DNA of 48,770 nucleotides, from assembly GCA_015039465.1 (NCBI GenBank), contig MU130354.1, positions 303,293 to 352,062 of the forward strand. Reading direction: 5' to 3'. The translations under genes and the position numbers were made by a program. Source of the stretch: Phlegmacium glaucopus. Its lineage: Eukaryota; Basidiomycota; Agaricomycetes; Agaricales; Cortinariaceae. Of the stretch, positions 29,039 through 40,125 are shown piece by piece (the stretch's first letter is position 1; each line of letters begins with the position of its first letter). The notes beneath the pieces were generated by a model. That model did not search any database. It worked only from the letters and a program-made list of their open reading frames with translations, and was not told the DNA's origin.

Positions 29039-30373
29039 ATTTAGCTCGCAGGTCTTCCAATGATATGCTCAGAGTGTCGACGAATGGGGCTGATAAAGTT
29101 GAATCGTGGCTCAGGAACAGTCACGAAAGACGCAGATGGCTCTAGGAGGGATATTGATTCGTAATTTCGGGGGTTTTAAATTGAAGATTCTCGTAATGTT
29201 TTCTACCACTGAGAACCTTGAGAATTGAACGGTGTTTAGGAGTCTCGAACGATTTATCAAGGGGTTACATACCCAAGATTCCCCTATTAAGGTAGGTCTC
29301 CTCTGAGGGCGCCTGTCCACAACAGACAAAATAAAATTGTGTGCCAGTGGTTTATGATTCGCCAGGGTAGCGATTAAGGTGACTAGGTCATGCAGATCTG
29401 GTAAGTAATAACAAACGAGGCATATCAATTTGCATAATAACTTACCACCAGTTCAGTTAGCACGAAGCGATTCGCAAGAAACGCCACACCAATCCCAATA
29501 AATTTAGCACCCTGCCTGTGGGATCCGAGTCGTAGTTTGGTCGTAGTCGTCAAAAGTGTCCAGATAGAATGAGATAGTAGACAAGAAACAATCAGGGGAA
29601 AAGAGTTCCGAAGAATCGGTTGGAACAATATATAAGGCGGTATATGGGTGTACCAGTATAAAGCTTAGATTTCTGAGCGTGAAGGCTGCAATGGAACTGC
29701 ATGTTTTGTCGATGTAAACAAGTGCCTAATTACGTAAGTAATTTCCGTCACGAGTGTGCGGTGTTTTGGTACAAAATGTAAAAACTCCTAACCAAGGGCC
29801 CAGCACGAGGACAGATGTCACGGTCGCTGGTCAATTCTGCAAGACCCCTTAGACAAGCTTCTGCACTTAATTTAATTTGAAGAAACAGGTGAAGTTATCG
29901 ATCTGATTTCCACCAAGGTAAGCCGGTTTCTCCCACAAGGAAGTGAAAGGAAGCAAGGAAGCAACGGCACCATTAAGATGGAACTCATGCTGTGATTCTA
30001 TTAAACACAGCGTTCGCAGATGGGTCATAGCATGCGCGTTTTAAAAAAAGCAGTGACACTAACGACGCTTGACTATTTATTCTTAGGTATGGTCTTACGC
30101 TATCGAAACAGGGAATGATCCCGTCACCAGAGCCTTGGAGGCGCACTGTGTATCAGTCAAGATACTGATGGCAAATGAAGTCTGTGGTTTCAAGTTGTTC
30201 AATTTATGTTACATAGCTGATACAAGGCAAGTATAATATTTTCCGATATCGTTTCAAACTTCCAAACAGCCTTGAACAATGATATCAGTCATCTAGTAAA
30301 TTATCAATGATTCATCTGCACTCATGGTGATTTTTGATGATCAGTGATGATCACAGTCCGTCGTCGCAGATCG
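29039..30373. other. Intergenic upstream of CDC4 and downstream of the transporter
   Basis: Short open frames at 29111-29428 and 29425-29628 (minus) have no recognisable domains. CpG is normal. The left part should contain the CDC4 promoter. I see no RNA gene or transposon here. Confidence 0.4.
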
Positions 30374-32965
30374 TTATTTTTGTTCTGATTGTTTTGAGGG
30401 CTGCAGTGCTTCCCCGGTCTCCTCCGCTTCCACTAAGTTCTGTGCGTCAACAAGCTTGTTATCGGGCATCAACAATACACAGATTAAAGTCGGTGCAGAT
30501 ATGATGACGGCGACAAGCGTCATCTGGCGCATGAGGTCCGAATACACGTCATTGATTACGACTCGCTCAGCGGTGCCCCAGTCGGGGAGGACCGCGAGGA
30601 CCGCGTTGACGATTTTTGAAATGCTGTCGGCCGAAGCGTCGGGGAGGCGTTTGTGTAGTTCAGTTGGGAAGTTGTTATTATAGATACCTGTGAAGCGCGG
30701 GTTGAGGATATAAGTAGACAAGTAAGACAAAGACGAACCTCCAGCAATGGCTTGGCCAACAGCTTCACCGAGGTAAGTGGTTAATAACACGAGAGAAGAT
30801 ACCTGCGCCAGTTCTATAATCACACACTTAGAGGAAAAAAATTGCTGAGAACGCCAACACATACCAGCATGACTGACAACAATTTGTCCAGAGATGACAA
30901 TGATCGTCTGAATTACGCCTGAGCCAAAACCTTGTATGATCTGAAAATAATCACTGATTAGAATGCTGAGCCTTACACTCAACTACATGCCCACCTGAAC
31001 AATGAATAGTTCCACCGTAGAGTTGTTTGCGCCGCGGAGTCTCAGCATGACCTAGTCAACATCAGACAAGGGATTGCTTATCTGAAAAGTGATCTTACAC
31101 CGTATCCACTAAAAGAAAATACAGCATGAGAAACGCTCTATCAAATGTACATCGACCACATACATGACACGAATACCGCTGCCAATCCAGAAGAGCCACT
31201 TGTATCTGCGCGTCTTGGCCATGAGCAATCCAACGATCAGACCGGCAAAAAGCTGGACAGTGGCGTTTGTATTCAACAGAAAGGTCGCATTCCGCGGGCT
31301 GTAGTTGTGCGCTATTGTCGCGATTGGCAAAACAAATGGAAGAAGGATATATTTTAGCTGACGCACCGACGATTGACCAGGTGTACAAGCTACATGAAGA
31401 TGTTTAGCGTCGTGGTCTCCCAATAACAGTAAGCCCACTCACTAAGCATGCGTCACAGCATAACAGATCTGGAGAGAAGGTCAATCGTTTGAATTTACCG
31501 TAGTTGAAACATACGGAATCAAGGAACCCCAACAAGCAAGACGATACAATAGCCCTCTCACGGAAATACCGAGGTGGCAATACCGGATGTTTCGCTAGAA
31601 ATTTCTCGTACGGAACCAAGGCAATCTGGAGCAGATACATAAGCCCAGGTAGCGACGTGACATGAGGCAACTTGCCAAAAATAAAATCCCAAGGGCTAGT
31701 ACGGCATCCACCCACGGTGTCTTCCATTTACCAGCCGTCGTCGCTGACAGTGCGATGGGCAGCAAGAGCATGGCAGATCCGCCTGAGAGAAGGATGATAC
31801 CACCGAGGTCAATGAGGGAGCAGAATTCATACAGGGATATGCGTTTGGTGACGATAAGACCAGCCTTCTTGGCTTTACGAGAGTAGTACAAAAGAGGTCC
31901 GATAACGAATACTGCACAAACTGGCATCATGATGGCAAACATGCCGATACCCCATCTCCAGCCTACATATTTGGAAGTCAGCGTGATGAAATGTGGAGAC
32001 GAATATTTGCAGACGAACCGATACCGGCGGTGACAGATTCGATGATGAACGCTGAAGCCCACGGGGTGATCAAACCTGGGAAGTAGGAGAACTGAACCAG
32101 TATGGGTCAATGGTGTCAGAAACATTGAAAAACCTTACCCCAATTGCAAAGCCTCTCCACCTTGTAGTCGAGAAATCGGCAATAATGATTTGGTCCAAGA
32201 GCTAGGATGACTTTGTTCAACTACCATTGAATTGGGTAGTATTTACAGCAGTTACCTGTATACCAGTGTTTCCGATAGCATAGAAGATAGAAGAAACGGC
32301 ATAGACACGAATCGAGGAGGCACTGGCTGCCAGGGCGTACGCGAATACGTAAATGATAGTTATAAGGAGATAGGTTTCACCTTGAAGATCATGGGGATGG
32401 GGATGAGCCGGCCTCGATGTTTGCCGTAATAATTTAGGTACTTACCACGTCCAAGTACATCAGAAAATTTCGCAATTGGTGGTTTTACTACGCCCGATAT
32501 GACCCCCGCACCCGTCTGAATACCGGTAAGTAAGTTCAACTGTTGAAATCCGGTGGTGGCATAGGTATCATAGATGGTTACTGAACGAGTCCAATGAGTA
32601 TATCAAAGAGAGAATATCTGGAATCTGTGTCCCAGCGTCTTATCCGGCTTACCTGTCGAATTGTCCAGAGCGCTAGCGATTGGTTGTCAATATAAAGGGC
32701 AAGGTTACCAACGTATCATGACTAACAATAAGGTCAACATGAGGGCAAGTCCAAACCATAGTGCCCTCTTTCCCTTCGTTCCCCAGACGGTCTGCATTGC
32801 CTTGATTTGTGCTACACCAACCGCACTGTCGTCGAACGGCACAATAAGTGCTGTACCTGCTTCCTCGCTATCAGTTGGATGTTTCTCGTCGACCGATGGT
32901 CGAGGAAGTTTTGTGTCAGAACCACTGGGCTCGTTGGAGTTGGACATTTCGTTGGAGTTGGACAT
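30374..32965 (-). CDS. Siderophore-iron MFS transporter (ARN/Mir/Str type)
   Basis: Plasma- or vesicle-membrane proton symporter importing ferric siderophores. Sixteen exons: 32709-32965, 32653-32672, 32446-32580, 32256-32380, 32139-32201, 32025-32091, 31676-31962, 31515-31625, 31443-31468, 31367-31389, 31164-31311, 31099-31108, 30995-31051, 30865-30940, 30739-30813, 30374-30687. They sum to 1794 nt, 597 residues. Family motifs: ALDNSTVTIYDTYATTGFQQ (helix 1), SGVVKPPIAKFSDVLGRGET, FSYFPGLITPWASAFIIES, GWRWGIGMFAIMMP, TRRYKWLFWIGSGIRV, IIQGFGSGVIQT and TTYLGEAVGQAIAGGIYNN. The exon 7 donor is GC rather than GT (GCAAGT), and exons of 20, 26, 23 and 10 nt are required. The N-terminus is acidic and cytosolic, with a short repeated MSNSNE. 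Iron-regulated expression is likely but no clear GATA operator is seen. Confidence 0.92.
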
Positions 32966-34414
32966 CGTGGCAAGACTTGGGATGGGGGCAGCTTGTTACT
33001 TAGGCCGTGCTCGGAGGAACTAAGTACTAGGGGAGGAGGAATGATATAGCATCATAGTGCTTGGAGAATGTTATATATAGTTACTATCACTATCCGTGGT
33101 CAATATCAGAAGCCGACATTTGACAGCTTCAATTCATGAATTATCATCCCTTCTCTGCCAAAACCTTTCCCAGCCAAAATCTGTGAGACTGACCAAACGG
33201 GAAGGAAGGAAGAAGACCAACAAAATTAATTCTCTCAACCTGGCACAACGGTGACCAGGTTTTCCGCTGTCGCGCTAGCTCTGCCGGTGAAATGAAAAGA
33301 ACATCGAAAAGATATTTTAGAACTTACCTCGTAGATACCTGGCCAAGGCTGCCTTTGCCTTGGCTAGAAATTTGTGGAGCTCGGGGCTTGAAAAATCCGT
33401 GTTCCATAAGTGATGTCACAGCCAAAAAAGGGAGGCAGTGCATCCTGTGACTGATAAGTTAAATGCCATTCATTCAGTGTATCCACCGCACAGGAGAGAC
33501 GAATCAACGATTGGACAACAGATTTTAAAGCAGCGATCATCGACGTGCGAGCATCGAAAGTCTCCTAAAAGTCTTGTTAGTGCCCTCGGTTATCGATAAG
33601 ACCGGCCTAGGTCTTGCTTCCAAAGCTCCGGGAGGTTCCAAAGGGTTAGATTCCTAGAAGCACAGACTCGTCCCATACGTTTCTTGATGACCAGGACACA
33701 AATAAACACAAACCAGCCTGGGTTGATTATTGGTACGTCCAAACATTGACAAACAACAGAAATTTGAGGTGGACCGATTCCTGGGTTTGAACACCTATCA
33801 TCGAACTGCGTGAGCGTTAGCCTGAGGTCTGGACATTTTTTAGCATTTAGGTCGGGTCCCTCCCAGACAAAAATCCTGAAAAATAGTAACCAACAGAAAT
33901 GCTAAAATTCCGGCATTTTGGGAGCCGACCTCCGAGTTGGACATAAAGTTCCTCCGATTTCGTTATCATTATTGATTACAAGTACTATCAGGTTGTCTCC
34001 TCGGTTGGACAGTCATTTGGTAGTCCACTTATATGAAAACTTCCTCAAATTTGATCCTATGCTCTCGGTACTTTGCGCATCTAACCACATCTGATCCTAA
34101 TTTCTTTCATGTAAGAAGGAAATTGAGGCTTCCATCATGTACAGGTGACAATTATCTTCAATTCTCTCTTACATGGTATGAATTAGGTGAAAATTGAACG
34201 AGCGGTGGCATGATCAAGTTGTCAAGTGCAGCTTGAGGACCTCGATGAATATGGTTGTAATTTGTGGTGAAGTTGGACTTAGAGTTGTACCAGTGATGTA
34301 GAGAGCAGTTTCTACACTGATTTACCGCTGCTGAGCATGTGGATCGGCAAGATAACAGTAAGATAGTAGTAAGACGTCATATTGTCACATTGTCACGAAT
34401 GTGACATTTGGACA
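32966..34414. other. Transporter upstream region and intergenic DNA
   Basis: A TATATATAG run lies near 33070-33078, upstream of the transporter start. Single GATA/TATC sites are scattered (for example near 33455 and 33590), but no strong cluster of the fungal iron-regulator consensus is seen. No gene is supported. CpG starts to fall after about 34300. Confidence 0.4.
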
Positions 34415-35010
34415 CATCAGCAAACTCTGGGAATTTCCATAGCAAAGGTCCATATCTCCATAGTGCTCCACAGCTAGAACTAGAAAGAAAATATATTGTC
34501 TAAACTCAAAGTTAGAATAAAATAAGTAGAGATATTTTGCCAAATTCATGGGGGCTGGTAAATCCTGAGTAATTGACAAGGGACCTGAGGAGCTCAGGAA
34601 GTTGTGAGAAATTCATGAAATTCATATTGGAAATGATAGGGGGAGCTTAGTAAGCCAGCCTGGGTGCTGGGGAAATTAATAGATAGGTTTTCCTGTGCTC
34701 AATAATTGCAAGTTCCTTTTAAAGATTTTCTTCTATTGTAGTAGAAGTAAAGTAGAAGTAGAATAATAGATTATGGGCTATAAGTGGCCGTGGCACAACA
34801 ACACTATGCATTTGCTGGGCATTTTACTTTTTACAGTGTAGTATATGGTAGGGCTAGGATAGAACATAGGTAATTTATGTGCACAGGCCTACAAGTCTTA
34901 TAAAATTGGAGAGACTACAGTAGTACCAGAAAATAATCCACTTGGAATATACTTGGAATCCAATCAGAAACCTGTTAGGGTGACCACAATTCAGTCAGGT
35001 GTTTGCTGAT
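34415..35010. mobile_element. Possible CATCAGCAAA-family TIR element
   Basis: The left end CATCAGCAAACTCTGGGAAT closely resembles the left end of the element at 20606. The sequence GTGTTTGCTGAT at 34999-35010 could be its right end, giving about 596 bp, and is immediately followed by an LTR at 35014. Right-end similarity is short, so the boundary is uncertain; the true right end may lie elsewhere. Confidence 0.4.
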
Positions 35011-35013
35011 ACT

Positions 35014-35530
35014 TGTTAGGGGACACCTGGTTCCTGACTGAAGCACCAACTCCCAATCAGGCCCAAACCCAACTCCACTCCCAAACCCGACTTCACACCT
35101 GACTCCTCTCCTGATTCTACTCCGGAATCAAGACCTGACCATGGCTTGGTATGTTCCACTTCACTGATGAACCTGACCCAAACCTGAACCAACCAATTCA
35201 ACTTCCAAATCACAATCGGCCCCAGTCCCACTCCCAAATCTCAATCAGCCCAACTCCTGATCTGATTTCAACTTCTTGTTTTATTATTTTATTTCATCCC
35301 CACATGACACCATTTTTATTATCTTTATTATCACACCATTTCTTTATTTATTTACATATCTCCATTATGTCCATATTAGTACTTAAACACCCCACCATCC
35401 TAGCAGGGATCCCCATCCTTTCCTCTTTGGATCCCCTGCTAGGTGAGTTGATGTAACCTATTACTTATAATATTATTAACTTTGGATCCCCTGCTAGTCT
35501 GACTAAGTCAGTACTGCAGTTGCCCTAACA
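35014..35530. mobile_element. LTR-like element, family B copy 2
   Basis: 517 bp, TGTTAGGGGACACC...GTTGCCCTAACA. Shares its 3' half with 15653-16065 (TCCATATTAGTACTTAAA, CAGGGATCCCCATCCTT, twice TTTGGATCCCCTGCTAG). Flanks ATACT and ATCCT differ at one base, a possible decayed 5-bp target duplication. The 5' half is rich in ACCC/CAAC repeats and differs in length among copies. Confidence 0.72.
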
Positions 35531-35951
35531 ATCCTAAAGTTAATTTTATTACAAGTTAAAGGTTACATAGTACACAGAAAAGGATAAGGGTACCTGCTAA
35601 GGTGGGGAGTTTAAAATAAATAGATAAATAAAAAATGGTGCCATGAAAAATAAATAATATGGTATAATGCAAAGTTAATCAACTTCAACAATCAGGTGGA
35701 ATATACAAATTCCTGATCAGCTCCACTTGAGTTCTGGTTGTGATACAGGCCTTAATCAGAAGGTGAGTCCTAGTAGTCAATGAGAAGTGTCCCCTTACAA
35801 AACCACAAGACACTGTAAAGACCTCCACATCATTGATTCATAAGGGTAGCATAGCATCTGTTTGCAGTTGACTGAAAATTGAACTACAGACACTTGTGAG
35901 TGTGCAATGTGCACAGAGGACTGAAGGTCTAGGATCAGCTTATAATCTGTT
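35531..35951. other. CpG-poor spacer between two LTR copies
   Basis: No coding sequence recognised. It could be internal sequence of a deleted retroelement between 35014-35530 and 35952-36480, which lie in the same orientation, but no primer-binding site or retroelement protein motif is visible. Confidence 0.4.
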
Positions 35952-36480
35952 TGTTGTCAGGGGATACCCAGTTTCTTGTCAAACTGGCTGGATGCAATCA
36001 TCCCAAAACACAAACCAAAACCTGAATCCAAATCCAAATTTGAAGTTGTATATTCTGCCTCACAGACAAGTTTAAGTTCCTTCTCATTTTCACTCATTTT
36101 CCTTCATTTTTTCAAATTCTCATTGATCAGCTGGACCAGTCCCAAATCAGCACCTGAACCCAACTCCAAACCTACCCCTTCTCACTTTCAATCATTTTCC
36201 TTCATTTTTCAAATTCTCATTGATCAGCCAAACTGGACACAAATTGGCACCTGAACCTAACCACATTCATTTATTTTTAATAGTGTCACTTTTCATTTTA
36301 TTATTTTCCATAACTCCATTATCTCCATATAAGTATTTAATATGCCTTCACCTTCACAGGGATCTTATCCTTTCCTCTTTGGATCCCCTGCTAGGTGAGT
36401 TATCTGTAATTAGTAACCTGTAATGCAATTAACTTTGGATCCCCTGCTAGTCTGACTAAGTCAGTACAGTTGCCCTAATA
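35952..36480. mobile_element. LTR-like element, family B copy 3 (diverged)
   Basis: 529 bp. Starts TGTTGTCAGGGGATACCC and ends GTTGCCCTAATA, so the terminal inverted repeat is damaged. It contains the same paired TTTGGATCCCCTGCTAG blocks and CTGACTAAGTCAG motif. Flanks (CTGTT, TTTGT) do not match. It also has an internal duplicate (TTTTCCTTCATTTTTCAAAT near 36100 and 36195). Confidence 0.65.
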
Positions 36481-36677
36481 TTTGTAGTGATGGATTATTC
36501 AATTGCAAGTTTAATCTGTCTATCACTTTATTGTGTGATGCTGACACTTAGTAACAATGACTGAATGTACATTTTATAAAATTTAATGTCTTGTTCCAAA
36601 ACATATTTGAAGTATCAACTAAGTAGACTACCATAGTGTAACAATAGGACCACTATTCTTCTAGGATGTGGATCAGT

Positions 36678-39600
36678 TTATGTCTGTGAGATACTTTCAT
36701 TATCACTATACTTGCCTCTATCCATTATTGCCTTTATATTCATGACTTCAAGCTCCAACTGCTCTGCTTCATTCAACCTCCCCTGATTACGATATGTGCT
36801 TGCTAAATGTCCCATGCTTTTAAGGGTGTGTGGATGTTCTGCACCAAGCACCTTTTTCATCATATCCATGACTTGAATACCCATCTGCTCTGCCTCATTC
36901 CACCTTCCTTGATTATGGTATGTGTTTGCTAGATGTGCCATGCTTATAAGGGTGTGTGGATGTTCTGCACCAAGTAGATTCTTTCTCCCATACATGACTT
37001 GGTCCACTAGCTGCTCTGCCTCATTCCATTTTCCTTGTCTACCATATGTGCATGCTAGATTTACCATGCTGTTGAGGGTGTCTGGATGTTCTGCACCAAG
37101 TGTCTTCTTCCTGATGTCCATAACTTGAGCCCCCAGCTGCTCTGCCTCATTCCATCTTCCTTGATGGTAGTATGTGCCTGCTAGATTTCCCATGATTATG
37201 AGAGTCTTTGGATGTTCTGCACCAAATAGCTTCTTTCTCCCATACATGACTTGAACCTCTAGCTGCTCTGCCTCATTCCATTTTCCTTGTTTATGGTATG
37301 TGTCTGCTAGATTTCCCATGCTTTTAAGGGTATTTGGATGTTCTGCATTCTTCATCATATCCATGACTTGAACTTCCAGCTGCTCTGCCTCATTCAACCT
37401 TCCTTGACTATAGTATATGGTTGCCATATTTCCCATGCTTATGAGAGTGTCTGGATGTTCTGCACCAAGCACCTTCTTCATCATGTCCAAGACTTGAACT
37501 CCCAGCTGCTCTGCCTCATTCCATTTTCCTTGGTCACGGTATATGCTTGCCAGATCTCCCATGCTTTTAAGAGTGTGTGGATGTTCTGCACCAAGCACCT
37601 TCTTTGTCATGTCCATGACTTGAATACCCAGCTGTTCTGCCTCATTCCATCTTTCTTGCTTACGGTATATGCCTGCTAGATTTGTCATGCTTAGGAAGAC
37701 ATGTGGATGTTCTGCACCAAGCACCTTCTTCCTCATGTCCATGACTTGAACCTCTAGCTGCTCTGCCTCATTCCATCTTCCTTGATTACAGTATGTGCTT
37801 GCTAAATTTCCCATGCTTATGAGAGCATTTGGATGTCCTGGACCAAGCACCTTCTTCCATATGTCCAAGATTTGAATGTACAGCTGCTCTGCCTCATTTA
37901 GCCTTCTCTGATGATTGTATATCCCTGCTAGATTATCCATGGTCATGAGGGTGCCTGGATGTTCTGCACCAAGCACCTTCTTCCTCATCTCCATGGCTTG
38001 AACCCACAGCTGCTCTGAAGCTTTCCAGTCTCCATTCTCCTCCATTACCTGTGCAAAATTGTTCCATTTATCATCATAATATTGAGTCAGTCCTATTTGT
38101 TTTCCATATAACTGATTTGCCTTAACATGTGGAAAAATCATCCGTCGCAATGCATATTCCTGACTTGTGGATCTACAGGGAATTGCACAGGACAAAATTA
38201 TGCTTCCCATCTCACACATTCTTTTCTGTTCAGATTTTACCATTCGCTCACGACTCCAGCAGTGCACCAAAGGATGAACAGACAATGTTTCAGATGTTTG
38301 TCCTCTTTTCATCAAGCAAAAAGAGAGAAGGACACCAATCCCTTGTCCAAAGATAAAGCTATCCCAGTCACCATCACTGTCCAAGCCAAGTAAGGTAGGA
38401 TCCACTAAAGTGAATGCCTGGGGTAACTTTTCAGCTACATCACTATCAAGAATCCAAGTTCTGGGCTCCTTAGCAGCAGATCTGAATATGTCTTTTGAAA
38501 TATTGTCATGATGATAGAAAGCACATATTTGCAGAATGAGAATTGCAGCCTGAGCTGCTTGTGCATTTCCAGCAGTGGATTTTCCACTGGTTCTCCTTTC
38601 TATTTCTTTGAAAGACAGATCCCAAGTCCCATACACTGTTTTGTTATAAGCTGATGCTCCTGTGAATGTATCATCTGACATAAGAGTCTGATGATGTAAG
38701 GAGAATTCTTTCAAATATTCATTGATATCACATTTCCCAGCTTCAATATAAGCACCAGCATGCTCAACAGCAAGAGGGATACAGCCAAGCTCCATAACAA
38801 TATTTTTGGCAGCATGCAGATGCTCAGCTAATGGATCCAGGTCCAAAAAGCTAGCCTTGAGAAGCAGCATTACAGCATCTGCTTCCTTCATTTCACTGAT
38901 CTCAATGACATTCATAAATGCTATGACCCTTCCCATGGATCGGTTTCGACTAGTAATCAAAACATTACCTCTGTTACCTGGAGGAATGAATTTGGCTACC
39001 ACCTCTGGAGGAGGATCATCAGCATTATCAAACACAATCAACCATTCCTCCTGGACAGAAGATATCCACTGGAGGGCAGACTGAACTGAACCATCCACTC
39101 CAGAAGCCTGTGCAGCAGGAATACTAGATATCCCCTTGAGAGACATTGTAATACTCTCATCAGAGGAGGCATCAATCCAGAACACATGTGAAAAACTAGA
39201 GCAAGAAATGAAGCCAGTGTTGTGAATGGGTGAAGACACTTACTTGTCAGCCATTTCTTCTGTGAACTTTAGGCAGATCTGGGTCTTTCCAATTCCTCCC
39301 ATTCCCCAGAGGAGACAAGAATGCCTTGACATCAGTCTACTGTCAGCACAATGAACAAAAATATTTCCGAGCTTGTCAAGTACATCTTTCCGTCCAGTAA
39401 AGAATGGACTTGAATTCGGTTTCTGAGGTATAGGGATCTTTGCCTGCCCTGCAGCAGGATTGGCAGGGAGAATGTTAACCTAAATATAATTATTGCTAAA
39501 TCATTTACACAGCACACGAAAAATACTTACAAAAGTGCTGCCAGTGATGAGTACATTCTCGGCATTCGGAAAGAGACCTGAGACAGGATGCTGTTGATCA

Positions 39601-40083
39601 TCAAGAATAGGCTGAATAGCCGAGAACAGTGGGTGTAAGCAACTCACGGAGAGGTTCTTTTCTGATTCCGTGGATCCCAAGTTGGCTTGCGTTATGGTAT
39701 CAGGTGGGGAGTCTTCAAGATGTGCTACAGGAGCACGATTATTGATCGCCAAAGCGGAAACTGAAGCGGAGAGTTGGCATTCATGGCCAATCTGATTCGA
39801 CAACGATGATTGCGTAAATATGCCAACATTATCGATGTGCTGGGCCAAGTTGAACACTCACAGTAACGTTAACACTAGTGACTGGAATAACTTCAACATT
39901 CGCAGTCGCAGCACTAGTGGGAAGGCATGGCATGGGATCAGCGGTGTTACTAGTAGTTATGATTGCCACCGAAGTTGCTGGTTCAGAGCTTGAATCAAGA
40001 ACATCGGTGATGCCAGTGTTCAGAGGTGAATATTTTGGTGTCTTGGGTTTGCTAAATTTCTTGAACTTGAAGATGTGCTTCAT
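36678..40083 (-). CDS. NB-ARC STAND NTPase with kinesin-light-chain-type TPRs (NLR-like)
   Basis: Exons 39862-40083, 39531-39791, 39244-39479 and 36678-39195 close in phase and give 1078 residues. The N-terminal 160 residues start with a basic MKHIFKFKKFSKPK, then low-complexity text, ending ENVLITGSTF (152-161). NB-ARC: FFTGRKDVLDKL, P-loop GMGGIGKT (220-227), Walker B WLIVFDNADD (291-300), VLITSRNRS sensor and the GCIPLAVEHAG (GLPLA-like) motif. From about residue 630 there are ten full repeats plus a partial one, with consensus AEHPxTLxSMxNLAxxYxxQ then GRWNEAEQL. Such proteins are thought to sense ligands through TPRs and oligomerise through NB-ARC; an immune or allorecognition role is family inference. 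An ATG 14 codons upstream (40125) is possible. The last exon is CpG-poor; the first two are not. Confidence 0.85.
36760..38030 (-). repeat. 126-bp coding tandem repeat array (TPRs)
   Basis: About ten tandem 126-bp units encoding 42-residue TPRs. Neighbouring units are highly similar at DNA level, with CTGCTCTGCCTCATTCCA recurring in most of them. One unit (near 37345) lacks nine bases encoding Val-Leu-Gly, keeping frame. Uniform period and high nucleotide identity indicate recent expansion or gene conversion. Confidence 0.9.
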
Positions 40084-40125
40084 GGTGCTCGATGCGCAGC
40101 GGTCAAGGTGGGTGATGAGAGGCAA

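Noticed and set aside
33440..33600. GATA sites as an iron-regulator operator upstream of the siderophore transporter
   Set aside because: Isolated GATAA/TTATC words without the extended consensus or clustering; expected by chance in AT-rich DNA.
35014..36480. A full retrotransposon bounded by the two family B LTRs
   Set aside because: The spacer is only about 420 bp, has no retroelement protein motif or primer-binding site, and the LTRs are clearly diverged.
37338..38393. Plus-strand frames opposite the TPR array
   Set aside because: Antisense shadows of a strongly supported repeat protein.
39840..39861. A 22-nt intron from GTGAGT to the nearest CAG at the start of the NB-ARC gene
   Set aside because: Too short to splice; a 70-nt intron to AATCAG keeps phase and fits the other introns.
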